A stretch of DNA of 12,585 nucleotides from a bacterium (GCA_030619425.1 JAUXBJ010000017.1:1-12585); one strand, 5' to 3'; positions 1 through 7,242 are shown, counted from the first letter of the stretch. Program-made: numbers and translations. The notes: generated by a model from the letters alone, not told the origin.

Positions 1-434
1 CTACAGACGGACGGATACATAGCATCTCAGTCTCAGAGACAAAAGGGGACCAGAAGCACAATGTCGGTGAGGCCACAATAGTGGAAGACTACGGTATCGA
101 GGGTGACGCCCATGCCGGCTCCCAACGTCAGGTGTCTCTGCTGCCTCTGGAGTCGTTCTCGAAAATGGATGGGCATCTGATCGATCTCAAGCCGGGCGAT
201 TTCGCCGAAAACCTGACCACAACCGGGCTCGACTTTGAGGATGTTTCGATTGGCCGGAAGCTCATGATCGGCGAGCGCATTGTGCTGGAAGTGACCCAGA
301 TCGGCAAGGAGTGTCACAATGACTGCCACATTCGAGAGATCGTCGGCGACTGTATCATGCCGCGCGAGGGCGTATTCGTGCGCGTACTGAAAGGTGGCGT
401 CATTCGCGTCGGTGACGCCATAGCGTGGGGATGA
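1..434 (+). CDS. MOSC-domain protein, 5' end outside the window
   Basis: The reading frame is open from the left edge (first full codon at position 3) to TGA at 432-434. About 143 residues are visible, and the true start lies just upstream. The visible part begins with GRIHSISVSETKG and continues with EDYGIEGDAHAG and a QVSLLPLES segment, the classic opening of a MOSC (molybdenum cofactor sulfurase C-terminal) domain. Near the end is GKECHNDCHI, which contains the conserved MOSC cysteine, followed by GDCIMPREGVFVRVL. MOSC proteins bind pterin cofactors and are thought to carry sulfur on that cysteine, handing it to Moco or other metal-sulfur centres; the exact role of stand-alone versions is poorly defined. 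mog starts 1 nt after the stop, so this is part of the Moco operon. An ATG-lacking in-frame GTG at 81 is not the start, because conserved MOSC sequence lies upstream of it. A fusion to another Moco domain beyond the left edge cannot be excluded. Confidence 0.9.
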   Translation, partial: TDGRIHSISVSETKGDQKHNVGEATIVEDYGIEGDAHAGSQRQVSLLPLESFSKMDGHLIDLKPGDFAENLTTTGLDFEDVSIGRKLMIGERIVLEVTQIGKECHNDCHIREIVGDCIMPREGVFVRVLKGGVIRVGDAIAWG

Positions 435-435
435 G

Positions 436-939
436 ATGAATTACACTGTGGGCGTTGTTATCATTTCCGACCGGGCATCCAGAGGTCAAAGAGAGGATAG
501 GTGTCTGCCGGTGATTCAAGCGGCCTTCGAGGGCACCGAATTCGATCTAACGGAATCGGTCGTGGTTTCAGATGAACCGATGGCGATTCACGCGGTTCTG
601 ACGAGTTTCATCAGTCGCCGATACAGCCTCATTCTGACTTCCGGCGGTACCGGTTGTGCCGCCCGTGACAACACGCCGGAAGTAACGCGCACTCTGTTGG
701 ACCGTCCCACTCCCGGAGTTGATGAAGCGTTCCGTACTTTCAGTCGCGACAAGTCTCCGTACGCTATGTTCTCGCGTGCGGTTTCAGGCGTGGCCGAGCA
801 CTCATTCATTATCAATATGCCCGGCTCGCCAAAAGCGGTGCAGGAGATTTTGGAGTTTATCTTACCTGTCATCAAGCATCCCCTTAAACTGATCGCCGGC
901 GCCATCACCGACTGTCAGGAGGATCTGGCTGACTCATGA
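436..939 (+). CDS. mog: Molybdopterin adenylyltransferase (MogA/MoaB family)
   Basis: This 167-residue protein has the size of MogA/MoaB. These enzymes use Mg-ATP to adenylylate molybdopterin, giving the MPT-AMP that MoeA uses for molybdate insertion in the cytoplasm. Visible family motifs are ISDRAS (residues 10-15), an aspartate at 46, LTSGGTG (67-73) followed by RDNTPE with D78 and E82, the PGVDEAFR segment, a YAMFSRAVSG segment and INMPGSPKAV. Together these cover the MPT- and nucleotide-binding pocket of the MoCF_biosynth fold. The region around residues 18-26, normally containing a small SGP-type turn, is divergent (QREDRCLPV). ATG at 436 follows the MOSC stop by 1 nt without a strong ribosome site of its own, which suggests translational coupling. 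The last 4 nt overlap the moeA start (ATGA). MogA and MoaB are hard to separate by sequence alone; adjacency to moeA and MOSC supports the Moco role. Confidence 0.92.
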   Translation: MNYTVGVVIISDRASRGQREDRCLPVIQAAFEGTEFDLTESVVVSDEPMAIHAVLTSFISRRYSLILTSGGTGCAARDNTPEVTRTLLDRPTPGVDEAFRTFSRDKSPYAMFSRAVSGVAEHSFIINMPGSPKAVQEILEFILPVIKHPLKLIAGAITDCQEDLADS

Positions 940-2144
940 TCAGTTACAAAGAAGCTACCCAGACCATTCTCGACAACGTATCCGTCCTTCCTAAAGTCGA
1001 ACGCTCTATCAGTGATGCCGTCGGCTATTGCCTGGCCGATGATGTGGTGTCGGGTATCGATGTGGTGTCGTATCGCAATTCGGCCATGGACGGATTCGCG
1101 GTCTGTGCGGCCTGGCTGTCCGAGTGCGATGGTTCCAATGCAGTAGTCCTGCCGTATCGTGACACCCTTTTCGCCGGTGATGCCGAAGTGGCTCCATTCG
1201 AAGAAGGGGTTGCCGTCAAAGTAATGACCGGTGCACCGGTGCCGGATGGCTACGACGCGGTAGTGCGATTCGAGGACACAACCTATGACGATAAGCAGGT
1301 TACCTTCCACCAGGCGATTGGAAACTACACCTATATTCGCGCACCGGGTGAGGATGTCGAGACGGGGCAGAAGCTGTTCAAAACCGGTGATCGGATAGGT
1401 CCGCTTGACATCGGGCTGGTGGCCTCGATCGGGTTCCCCGAGGTGATCGTGTACAACAGGCCGTCAGTGCTTATTGCAACCACCGGTAATGAACTGGTTC
1501 CGCCCGGCGACGTGCTGCCTCCAGGCGCCGTGTACAACTCCAATCTGTACACGATTGAGGCCATGGTGAGTCCGTTTAGTCGATCGTTGCAGCGGTTGAC
1601 CGGCGTGGATGACAGTCTTGAGCAGTTGCAGACGATCATGGCGAGTGAAGCCGAGGTGATCGTGACCTCAGGCGGTGCTTCGGCTGGTGAGCGCGATCTG
1701 GTGATCAAAGCGGCTGAGGAGGCCGGATTCGAATCGATCCTTCACAAGATTCGTATCAAACCGGGCAAGCCGGTCTATTTTGCCCGACGCGGGAACCAAC
1801 TACTGTTTGGATTGCCCGGCAATCCGCTTTCAACAGCTGTGACTTGCGCCATATTCGTGCTACCGGCCCTCAAGAAGATGACAGGGTGGAAGGACTATCG
1901 CTTGTCTCCGATGCCCGCGCGACTCAGCCCGGACTCCATTCGCAAGACCGGGCGGATGCTGATCTGGCCGGGATCATTCAGCAACTCCTCCGGCGAAATT
2001 CTAGCCGAGTTCTCTCCCAAGAAATCGTCGGCCGCTTTGTCGGCGCTGCTCGGTTCCGATGGTTTGATTTTCCAGAGCATCAGGGATGGCGCCGAACCGC
2101 CCACTATCGAGGTGGTCCCATGGGACCAGATACTGAGCGGTTGA
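936..2144 (+). CDS. moeA: Molybdopterin molybdenumtransferase MoeA
   Basis: This 402-residue protein is full length for MoeA, which inserts molybdate into MPT-AMP to give active Moco. Visible motifs in order are NSAMDGFAV (residues 48-56, with D52 matching the essential aspartate of the family), VMTGAPVPDGYDAVVRFED, TTGNELVPPG (around residues 182-191, E186), VTSGGASAGERD (243-254) and KPGKPVYFA followed by GLPGNPLS. The N-terminal linker and beta domains span about residues 1-170, the MoCF_biosynth domain about 175-310 and the C-terminal beta-barrel about 325-395. ATG overlaps the mog stop as ATGA. An AGGAGG lies at 917-922, 13 nt upstream, a long but possible spacing, so translation is probably coupled to mog. 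The gene ends the plus-strand Moco run, and a 137-nt gap separates it from the convergent pmbA. No sign of truncation. Confidence 0.96.
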   Translation: MISYKEATQTILDNVSVLPKVERSISDAVGYCLADDVVSGIDVVSYRNSAMDGFAVCAAWLSECDGSNAVVLPYRDTLFAGDAEVAPFEEGVAVKVMTGAPVPDGYDAVVRFEDTTYDDKQVTFHQAIGNYTYIRAPGEDVETGQKLFKTGDRIGPLDIGLVASIGFPEVIVYNRPSVLIATTGNELVPPGDVLPPGAVYNSNLYTIEAMVSPFSRSLQRLTGVDDSLEQLQTIMASEAEVIVTSGGASAGERDLVIKAAEEAGFESILHKIRIKPGKPVYFARRGNQLLFGLPGNPLSTAVTCAIFVLPALKKMTGWKDYRLSPMPARLSPDSIRKTGRMLIWPGSFSNSSGEILAEFSPKKSSAALSALLGSDGLIFQSIRDGAEPPTIEVVPWDQILSG

Positions 2145-2281
2145 CCCCGGATAGAATCTCCAGCCTGAGTTCTACAGAACAACCGTTCCTGCGACGATGC
2201 CGTCAGAGTCTTCAGCGACCAGAGCAACAAGATTGCGGCACTTCGCTCGCGACGTAAAAGAACCACTCCGTCAACGACCTG

Positions 2282-3604
2282 TTATACGCCGCTGAAGTGT
2301 ACATCCTTGAAGTACATACTGGGACGACGCCATGCCGAGTACATATACTCGTCATTGCCCACCATCACCAGTTGGTTCCACAACTCCGACAGGTTACCCG
2401 AGATGTTCATTTCGTTCACCGGTTTGACCGCCCGGCCATTCTCGATTAGAACGCCCATAATCCCGTACGAGAAATCGCCGGTGGTGGAGTTCGAGTTGCC
2501 GCCGATGAACGTAGTCACCAGAATGCCGCGCTGCATGCCTTCAATCATCTCGTCAAGAGACTTATCGCCCTTGTCTAAAACCAGATTGGTTGTCGAGCCG
2601 GTCGTTGGCTCCATCCCGAGTTTCTTGCCATAGTAAGTATCGATGTAGAACGATTTCAAGACGCCCTTGTCGACCATAACCCGGCGTTTTGTCGACATGC
2701 CTTCACCGTCGAACAACTTTGAACCCAGCCCGAAATCGATGAAGGGATCGTCGATAATAGTCAGTTTGTCCGATCCGATTCTCTGACCAAGCTTGTCGTC
2801 GAGAAAGGAACTCTTCTGTTGCAGGGAACGTCCGCTCATGGGGCCGATAAGCGCCCGAAGCAGTCGACTGCCGGCACGATTCTCGATGAGCATATCATAT
2901 CGGCCCGACTCCAGCTTGGTCTGACCAAGCTTGCGCAGGGCCCGCTGCACCGCCAGCTTTCCGACAACTTTGGCAGCCGGCAGGTTCTTGCGGAAACGTA
3001 CTGTGCGCCAGTCCCAATCTTCAGGACGGCTGCCGGAATCGTCACGAACTGTGGCCTCAGCGCCGATTGAGAACGAAGTTCCCATCCGGTCCCCCTCGAA
3101 TCCGTTACTATGGACCTTGACCGTCTCAAAAAATGAGTCGGAGAAACTGGAGGTGCAGGAGATGATGCGCTCACTTTCGGCCAGGGCGGCGTCCTCGATC
3201 CGGCGTGCAATGGCCACTCGTTCGTCCGAGGTGAGACTATCGTAGGCCGGGTCAAACATATGCAGATCGAGTGACTCTCTTCCCGCGTAGTACTTGGGGT
3301 CCGGCAACGTTCGATACGGGTCCTCGTTGAGATACTTGGTCATGGCCACAGCTTCGGTCACGAACGACTCCAGACCTTCTCGCCGGATATCATTGGTCGA
3401 GTGGCCGGAATAACGATTACCGACATACAGCGATAGACTCAGCGAGTTCTGAGTTGACTCCTTCAGCGTCTCCACCTGCCGCTCGCGACATCCGATCTCG
3501 ATATTGCGGCTGCGTGCAATATTGACGGCCACATCGTCGGCTCCGGCCTTCCTGGCCCGGGCCACCACCCATCCGGCCAGTTCATATGATTCTGATTTAT
3601 TCAT
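2282..3604 (-). CDS. pmbA: PmbA/TldE, non-catalytic partner of the TldD metalloprotease
   Basis: This 440-residue protein belongs to the TldD/PmbA family. In the E. coli model, TldD and TldE (PmbA) form a heteromer that degrades flexible peptides; TldE lacks the zinc site. No HExxxH motif is present here, while family features are clear: DDPFIDFGLGSKLFDGEG, GVLKSFYIDTYYGKKLG, the TTGSTTNLVL segment and a C-terminal FSYGIMGVLIENGR. ATG at 3604 (MNKSESYELAGWV) is preferred because it begins right at the normal N-terminal helix, with AAGAAAG about 9 nt upstream. A GTG at 3643 would add 13 residues of low-complexity charged sequence. The gene follows tldD by 60 nt on the same strand, and no promoter is evident between them, so co-transcription is likely. 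No signal peptide is visible, in contrast to its partner. The assignment as PmbA is firm; the substrate is unknown. Confidence 0.93.
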   Translation of the reverse strand: MNKSESYELAGWVVARARKAGADDVAVNIARSRNIEIGCRERQVETLKESTQNSLSLSLYVGNRYSGHSTNDIRREGLESFVTEAVAMTKYLNEDPYRTLPDPKYYAGRESLDLHMFDPAYDSLTSDERVAIARRIEDAALAESERIISCTSSFSDSFFETVKVHSNGFEGDRMGTSFSIGAEATVRDDSGSRPEDWDWRTVRFRKNLPAAKVVGKLAVQRALRKLGQTKLESGRYDMLIENRAGSRLLRALIGPMSGRSLQQKSSFLDDKLGQRIGSDKLTIIDDPFIDFGLGSKLFDGEGMSTKRRVMVDKGVLKSFYIDTYYGKKLGMEPTTGSTTNLVLDKGDKSLDEMIEGMQRGILVTTFIGGNSNSTTGDFSYGIMGVLIENGRAVKPVNEMNISGNLSELWNQLVMVGNDEYMYSAWRRPSMYFKDVHFSGV

Positions 3605-3664
3605 CTTCGATACTTTCTTTATTTCTCTTGCTTGTCCTGACACTTATCAGCCGTCGCAACCCCC

Positions 3665-5209
3665 TCACGAGGAGACACCGCCGACTGTGATCGACGACAC
3701 CTTGATCGTCGGCAATCCGAACGATACCGGCACCCACTGACCATTCTTGCCGCAGGTGCCGCCGCCCTCCATCAACTCCAGGTTATCAGCGACCATTACC
3801 ACTTTGGTCAGCACGTCAGGTCCGTTGCCGATGATGTTGACATCCTTGATCGGACGTGTCTTCCTGCCGTTCTCGATCAGGTAGCCGGACTTGAGGTAGA
3901 AGGTAAAATCACCGGCGCCGATATGAACCTCTCCATTGGTAAAGGACTCAGCATAGATGCCCTTCTTGACACTCTGGATTATTTCGTCGTGCTTATGCGG
4001 CCCGGGGAGCATGTAGGTGTTACGCATCCGCGGCATCGGTTGGTGACGGAATGACTGTCGCCGACCGTTGCCGGTTGGATTGACGCCGTAGTGCTTCGCG
4101 CTGATATGATCGTGCAGGTAGCTTTCGAGAATGCCGTTGCGAACCAGGTAAGTCTTCTCTGATTGGTTGCCTTCGTCGTCAATGTTGATCGAACCACGCA
4201 TGTTCGGATTGGTGCCGTCATCGACAATCGACACAAAACTCTCAGCTACCGGTCTGCCGATCTTGTCGGAGAAGATAGAGGTTTCTTTGCGGTTGAAGTC
4301 GGCTTCCATGCCATGACCGATGGCCTCGTGCAACAGGATGCCGGATTGCGCGGGAGCCAGCACAACCTCCATTTCGCCGCCCTCAGGCTTTACCGCCTCG
4401 AACAACTCCACCGTGCGCCGAACAGCCGTCGAGGCCAAAAGGTCAATCTTTTCCGGACTGAAGTAGTCCATCCCATGCCGACCACCGAGATTGTATCCAT
4501 TCTCCTCGCGCCGCCCGTTCTGTTCGGCGGTACAACTCACGAACACCCGAGTCATCGGCTGGTAGTCGCAAGCTATTCGGCCGTCAGAGGAAGCCACTAT
4601 CATGTAGCTGGTGCTGTCAGTGAAGTACACCTGGGACTTCACAATGCGCTTATCAGTAGCAAAGACTTTTTCGTTCAGGGTCTGCAGGTGTGGTATCTTC
4701 CGGTCGATCCCCACTTCCTCCCATGAAATGTTGATAGGGTAGTAGTTCGGCACATTGCTGGTCACCAACTTCTGCGGCGGCGCCGCTTGACCCCGGCCGG
4801 CGATATTGGCCGCTGTCCGGGCCGCCAGTTTCATGGCCTTCGGCGTAAGCTCCTCAGTGAAGGAATAACCGACCCGGTCCCCGTCAATCACTCTAATGCC
4901 GACACCTAAGTCGACGTTAGTGTACGCCCGATTGACCAAATGGTCTTCCAGGGCCACCGTGTTGCTGATTGCGTGTTGAAAGAAGAGATCGCAATAGTCA
5001 CCGCCATGGGCCAGCGCGGCTGACATCACATCCCGAATTTCGACCTCGCTGACAGCAAAGTGTTTCAGGTATTCCTCTAAGTTACCTGAGGCGAGTGGCG
5101 GCGCTGCGAACGCCGCTAGCGGGTTACCCTTGAAGATCATGGGGACTCCGGCCACCACCAGTCCCATGGCGCCGGCTTTCACGAAATCTCTTCTGGTTAT
5201 CTGGGCCAT
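3665..5209 (-). CDS. tldD: TldD zinc metalloprotease with Tat signal peptide
   Basis: This 514-residue protein is the catalytic subunit of the TldD/PmbA pair. The zinc motif HEAIGH lies at residues 294-299, and the third-ligand cysteine is in GGTCGKNGQ (C486). FSDKIG, a STRRGS-like NMRGSINIDDEG segment and NGILESYLHD also match the family. The N-terminus is unusual: ITRRDFVKAG (R6, R7) fits the twin-arginine consensus and is followed by a hydrophobic stretch at about residues 12-26 and a likely signal-peptidase site after AFA (33-35). This places the enzyme outside the cytoplasm or at the membrane, unlike E. coli TldD. The start at 5209 is fixed by GGAGGAG at 5222-5216, 6 nt upstream. An in-frame ATG at 5224 would bury that site and adds only five residues. 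Transcription probably begins from the promoter at 5408-5380. pmbA follows in the same operon. The substrate is unknown. Confidence 0.94.
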   Translation of the reverse strand: MAQITRRDFVKAGAMGLVVAGVPMIFKGNPLAAFAAPPLASGNLEEYLKHFAVSEVEIRDVMSAALAHGGDYCDLFFQHAISNTVALEDHLVNRAYTNVDLGVGIRVIDGDRVGYSFTEELTPKAMKLAARTAANIAGRGQAAPPQKLVTSNVPNYYPINISWEEVGIDRKIPHLQTLNEKVFATDKRIVKSQVYFTDSTSYMIVASSDGRIACDYQPMTRVFVSCTAEQNGRREENGYNLGGRHGMDYFSPEKIDLLASTAVRRTVELFEAVKPEGGEMEVVLAPAQSGILLHEAIGHGMEADFNRKETSIFSDKIGRPVAESFVSIVDDGTNPNMRGSINIDDEGNQSEKTYLVRNGILESYLHDHISAKHYGVNPTGNGRRQSFRHQPMPRMRNTYMLPGPHKHDEIIQSVKKGIYAESFTNGEVHIGAGDFTFYLKSGYLIENGRKTRPIKDVNIIGNGPDVLTKVVMVADNLELMEGGGTCGKNGQWVPVSFGLPTIKVSSITVGGVSS

Positions 5210-5373
5210 AAGGCACTCCTCCATTATGTTTAGCGGAAAACTGATCGGGAGAAAAGGGCATACGAATCCATCGCATGCTGAGCTTTACGGGGATGTCGGG
5301 CGATGGTTCCATCGTTATGCAGGTTCTGCGACAGTAAATGCGGAGCCGTGAGTCGAACCGGCTCAACTCTATG
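5210..5373 (-). promoter_or_regulatory. Structured 5' leader of tldD-pmbA
   Basis: From the predicted transcription start near 5373 to the tldD ATG there is an untranslated leader of about 164 nt with several inverted repeats. GAGCCG (5364-5359) pairs with CGGCTC (5348-5343) around a 10-nt loop. Further on, CGATGG (5314-5309) can pair with CCATCG (5306-5301) in a tight hairpin. The same middle strand, as CCATCGC (5306-5300), can instead pair with GCGATGG (5274-5268). The two hairpins exclude each other, as in attenuators or translational switches. There is no U-run after the distal hairpin, so a transcription terminator is not apparent. No known riboswitch class was recognised. Any regulatory function is inference from base pairing only. 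Confidence 0.4.
5216..5222 (-). promoter_or_regulatory. Ribosome binding site deciding the tldD start
   Basis: Reading the minus strand, GGAGGAG is followed by six bases and ATG at 5209. The perfect complement to the 16S tail and the ideal spacing select this ATG over the in-frame ATG at 5224, which overlaps the site itself. The choice also gives a normal, short Tat n-region. Confidence 0.85.
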
Positions 5374-5379
5374 TCAGTC

Positions 5380-5408
5380 ATTATGAGAGTCTTCGGTGCC
5401 CGTGTCAA
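5380..5408 (-). promoter_or_regulatory. Sigma-70-type promoter for tldD-pmbA
   Basis: On the minus strand, a consensus -35 hexamer TTGACA (5408-5403) is separated by exactly 17 nt from CATAAT (5385-5380), a five-of-six match to the -10 hexamer. This is the best promoter match I found in the window. It points to tldD and predicts a start near 5373. A short dyad CCTAA-N7-TTAGG at 5410-5426 lies just upstream of the -35 box, where an activator could bind. Confidence 0.75.
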
Positions 5409-5592
5409 CCCTAATCCTGATTTAGGCGCGGCCGGATTGCTTTGGTTAGAGGCTATTTCTTACGCCATCAGAGTTCAGCAACACAATAATTCCACCATGT
5501 ATGAAAAGTCAGGGGCTGATTTGTCGATAGACTCACTATGCCTGTTGTAGGCTGGCAGTCGATAAAGGGAACCAGAGGCTGGATCGGTCGCT

Positions 5593-5614
5593 TATATATA
5601 GAAATCAGATTTCT
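5593..5614 (+). promoter_or_regulatory. Putative cysK promoter -10 region and overlapping operator dyad
   Basis: A TATATA box at 5593-5598 is followed directly by the perfect inverted repeat AGAAATC-A-GATTTCT (5600-5614). A 1-nt centre cannot form an RNA loop without losing base pairs, so this reads better as a protein-binding site. Its place at or just after the likely transcription start of cysK fits a repressor operator. No -35 hexamer is visible at the right distance, so the promoter itself is weakly supported. The regulator is unknown; an Rrf2/CymR-like cysteine regulator is one possibility. Confidence 0.45.
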
Positions 5615-5620
5615 CAATCG

Positions 5621-5625
5621 AGGAG
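5621..5625 (+). promoter_or_regulatory. Ribosome binding site deciding the cysK start
   Basis: AGGAG lies 7 nt before ATG at 5633 but only 1 nt before the in-frame ATG at 5627. The spacing selects 5633, giving [14 protein letters not shown], the usual CysK N-terminus. Confidence 0.8.
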
Positions 5626-5632
5626 AATGCAA

Positions 5633-6553
5633 ATGCGATTCGACAACATTGCCGATACTGTCGGCCGAACACCGTTGGTCAGGATTAATCGGCTCACCTT
5701 GCCTCGCTCGGCTATGCTATATGCCAAGTTGGAAAGTTTCAATCCCGGCGGTTCAGTTAAAGACAGGATTGGGGTGTCTATGATTGAGGCGGCCGAAAGA
5801 GATGGTCGCCTGAGGCCGGGCTTGACCATCGTCGAGCCCACCTCCGGCAACACCGGTATTGCGCTGGCTATGGTTGCCGCCGCCAAAGGCTACCGTTGCG
5901 TGTTCACCATGCCCGAGACCATGAGCGTGGAACGTCGCGCCATACTCAAAATGTTCGGCGCTAAGATCATTCTTACGCCGGGTTCGGAGGGGATGAAAGG
6001 AGCCATGGCCAAAGCGAACGAATTGGCCGGCCAGGCTGGATACTACCAGCCGCAACAGTTCAGCAACCCGGCCAACCCGGAGGTTCATCGTCGCACCACT
6101 GCCGTGGAGATCATCAACGACCTGGACGATTTGCACCTTGATGCTCTGGTGTTAGGGGTCGGGACCGGCGGGACTATTACCGGCACCGGTACAGTTCTCA
6201 AAGACAAATACGGTTGCCGGATTGTTGCCGTGGAACCGGACGCTTCGCCGGTGCTTTCCGGCGGTGATCCGGGTCCGCACCCGATTCAGGGCATAGGCGC
6301 TGGGTTTGTGCCCGACAACTACGATGCCGGTATTGTCGATGATATCATCAGGGTCAGGAACGAAGATGCCCTTGAGACCTCGCGCCGTATGGCTGCCCGG
6401 GAAGGGATGCTGGTCGGAATATCATCCGGCGCGATCGTCTGGGCGGCTCTGCAGGTCGCAGCCGGACTGGGCGAAGGCAAGATGGTGGTCACTATTGTTC
6501 CCGACACCGGCGAACGCTATCTTTCCACGGCCCTGTTTGAACACTTGGAGTAG
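5633..6553 (+). CDS. cysK: Cysteine synthase (O-acetylserine sulfhydrylase)
   Basis: This 306-residue PLP enzyme converts O-acetylserine and sulfide to cysteine in the cytoplasm, the last step of sulfur assimilation. Visible motifs are GRTPLVRI (residues 11-18), NPGGSVKDR with the PLP lysine K43, the substrate-binding PTSGNTG loop, [11 protein letters not shown], typical of O-acetylserine sulfhydrylases, the phosphate-binding glycine loop [10 protein letters not shown] and VGISSGA near the C-terminus. Length and motifs fit CysK/CysM. No long N- or C-terminal extension (such as the CBS domains of cystathionine beta-synthase) is present. cysE follows after 42 nt on the same strand, so the two probably form one transcript. 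An AGGAG site fixes the start at 5633 rather than 5627. A palindrome at 5600-5614 is a candidate operator. CysM-type specificity cannot be ruled out from sequence alone, but pairing with cysE favours CysK. Confidence 0.95.
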   Translation: MRFDNIADTVGRTPLVRINRLTLPRSAMLYAKLESFNPGGSVKDRIGVSMIEAAERDGRLRPGLTIVEPTSGNTGIALAMVAAAKGYRCVFTMPETMSVERRAILKMFGAKIILTPGSEGMKGAMAKANELAGQAGYYQPQQFSNPANPEVHRRTTAVEIINDLDDLHLDALVLGVGTGGTITGTGTVLKDKYGCRIVAVEPDASPVLSGGDPGPHPIQGIGAGFVPDNYDAGIVDDIIRVRNEDALETSRRMAAREGMLVGISSGAIVWAALQVAAGLGEGKMVVTIVPDTGERYLSTALFEHLE

Positions 6554-6595
6554 AGACCGCGAAAGGTGGTGTCACGGAGAGGCTATGGTTAAATA

Positions 6596-7171
6596 ATGCG
6601 AGCGATTATTGAAGACATAAGAGCGATCTATCGCAACGATCCGGCTGTCAGAAACATTGAGTTTCTGCTTTATCCCGGTTTTCAAGCGATATTCTTTCAC
6701 CGGTTTATTCATTTCTTGTGGAACCTGAAGGTTCCGTTTGTCCCACGACTGCTCTCGCAGATTTCACGGTTCTTCACCGGGCTGGAGATACATCCGGGAG
6801 CGACGATTGGCCGGGGGTTCTTTGTCGATCATGGCGCCGGAGTTGTGATCGGTGAAACGACGATTATCGGGGATAACGGCGTGCTGTTTCATAATGTGAC
6901 CCTGGGCGGAACCGGCAAACACCAGGGCAAACGCCATCCCTCGCTGGGGAACAATGTGTTCATCGGTACCGGCGCAACTCTCCTGGGACCGATTGAGGTT
7001 GGCGACAATGTCAAGATCGGCGCCAATACTTTTGTCGTAATGCGTGACATCCCTTCCGATTGTTCAGTCGTTGGCACTCCGGCGCGGATCATCAGGCGCA
7101 ACGGCGTTCCCTGCGACGAGGAACCCCCCAAGACTATCGACCGTCTGGTGCACGAGGGAAGTTTCGGCTGA
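6596..7171 (+). CDS. cysE: Serine O-acetyltransferase
   Basis: This 191-residue enzyme transfers acetyl from acetyl-CoA to serine, supplying O-acetylserine to CysK. A helical N-terminal part (about residues 1-60) is followed by left-handed beta-helix hexapeptide repeats from IHPGATIGRG to about residue 165. Catalytic features visible are VDHGAGVVIGET, with D78 and H79, and HNVTLGGTGKHQGKRHP. It is the short form; E. coli CysE is about 273 residues with a larger N-terminal domain. The C-terminus is SFG, with no final isoleucine. In several bacteria that residue inserts into the CysK active site to form the cysteine synthase complex, so the complex may be absent or built differently here. GGAGAGG (6576-6582) is 13 nt before the ATG, unusually far, and a three-codon ORF (6585-6596) ends in TAATG overlapping the start. 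Confidence 0.95.
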   Translation: MRAIIEDIRAIYRNDPAVRNIEFLLYPGFQAIFFHRFIHFLWNLKVPFVPRLLSQISRFFTGLEIHPGATIGRGFFVDHGAGVVIGETTIIGDNGVLFHNVTLGGTGKHQGKRHPSLGNNVFIGTGATLLGPIEVGDNVKIGANTFVVMRDIPSDCSVVGTPARIIRRNGVPCDEEPPKTIDRLVHEGSFG

Positions 7172-7213
7172 CCCGTGCGGTCGTTTCTTATCACTTCACG
7201 AGCCACAAAAGCG

Positions 7214-7242
7214 TTGATTTCGTGGGTCATCGCAGCCATATT
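7214..7242 (+). promoter_or_regulatory. Possible promoter for the dikinase-like gene cluster
   Basis: TTGATT (7214-7219), a 17-nt spacer and CATATT (7237-7242) match four of six bases in each sigma-70 hexamer. The site lies in the 146-nt gap after cysE and would start transcription about 65 nt before the next gene. The match is modest, and read-through from cysKE is also possible. Confidence 0.3.

Noticed and set aside
2169..2180. GTTCT-AC-AGAAC inverted repeat after moeA as a terminator
   Set aside because: The stem is only 5 bp with a 2-nt centre and no T-run; too weak to call.
1844..2257. Plus-strand ORF overlapping the moeA 3' end, considered as a sign of a frameshift
   Set aside because: The moeA frame runs intact to a normal C-terminus at 402 residues, and the alternative frame has no MoeA-like sequence.
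5343..5364. T-loop-like GGTTCGACTC on the minus strand, suggesting a tRNA
   Set aside because: The flanking bases do not form a proper 5-bp T-stem around TTCGACT, no anticodon or D arm can be placed, and there is no acceptor stem; the site lies inside the tldD leader.
5124..5408. 94-residue minus-strand ORF overlapping the tldD start in another frame
   Set aside because: It overlaps the promoter, leader and Tat-signal coding region, has no ribosome site and no recognisable protein features.
5338..5550. 70-residue plus-strand ORF in the tldD-cysK divergent region
   Set aside because: It has no Shine-Dalgarno sequence, crosses the near-consensus tldD promoter and shows no familiar sequence; it is most likely chance.
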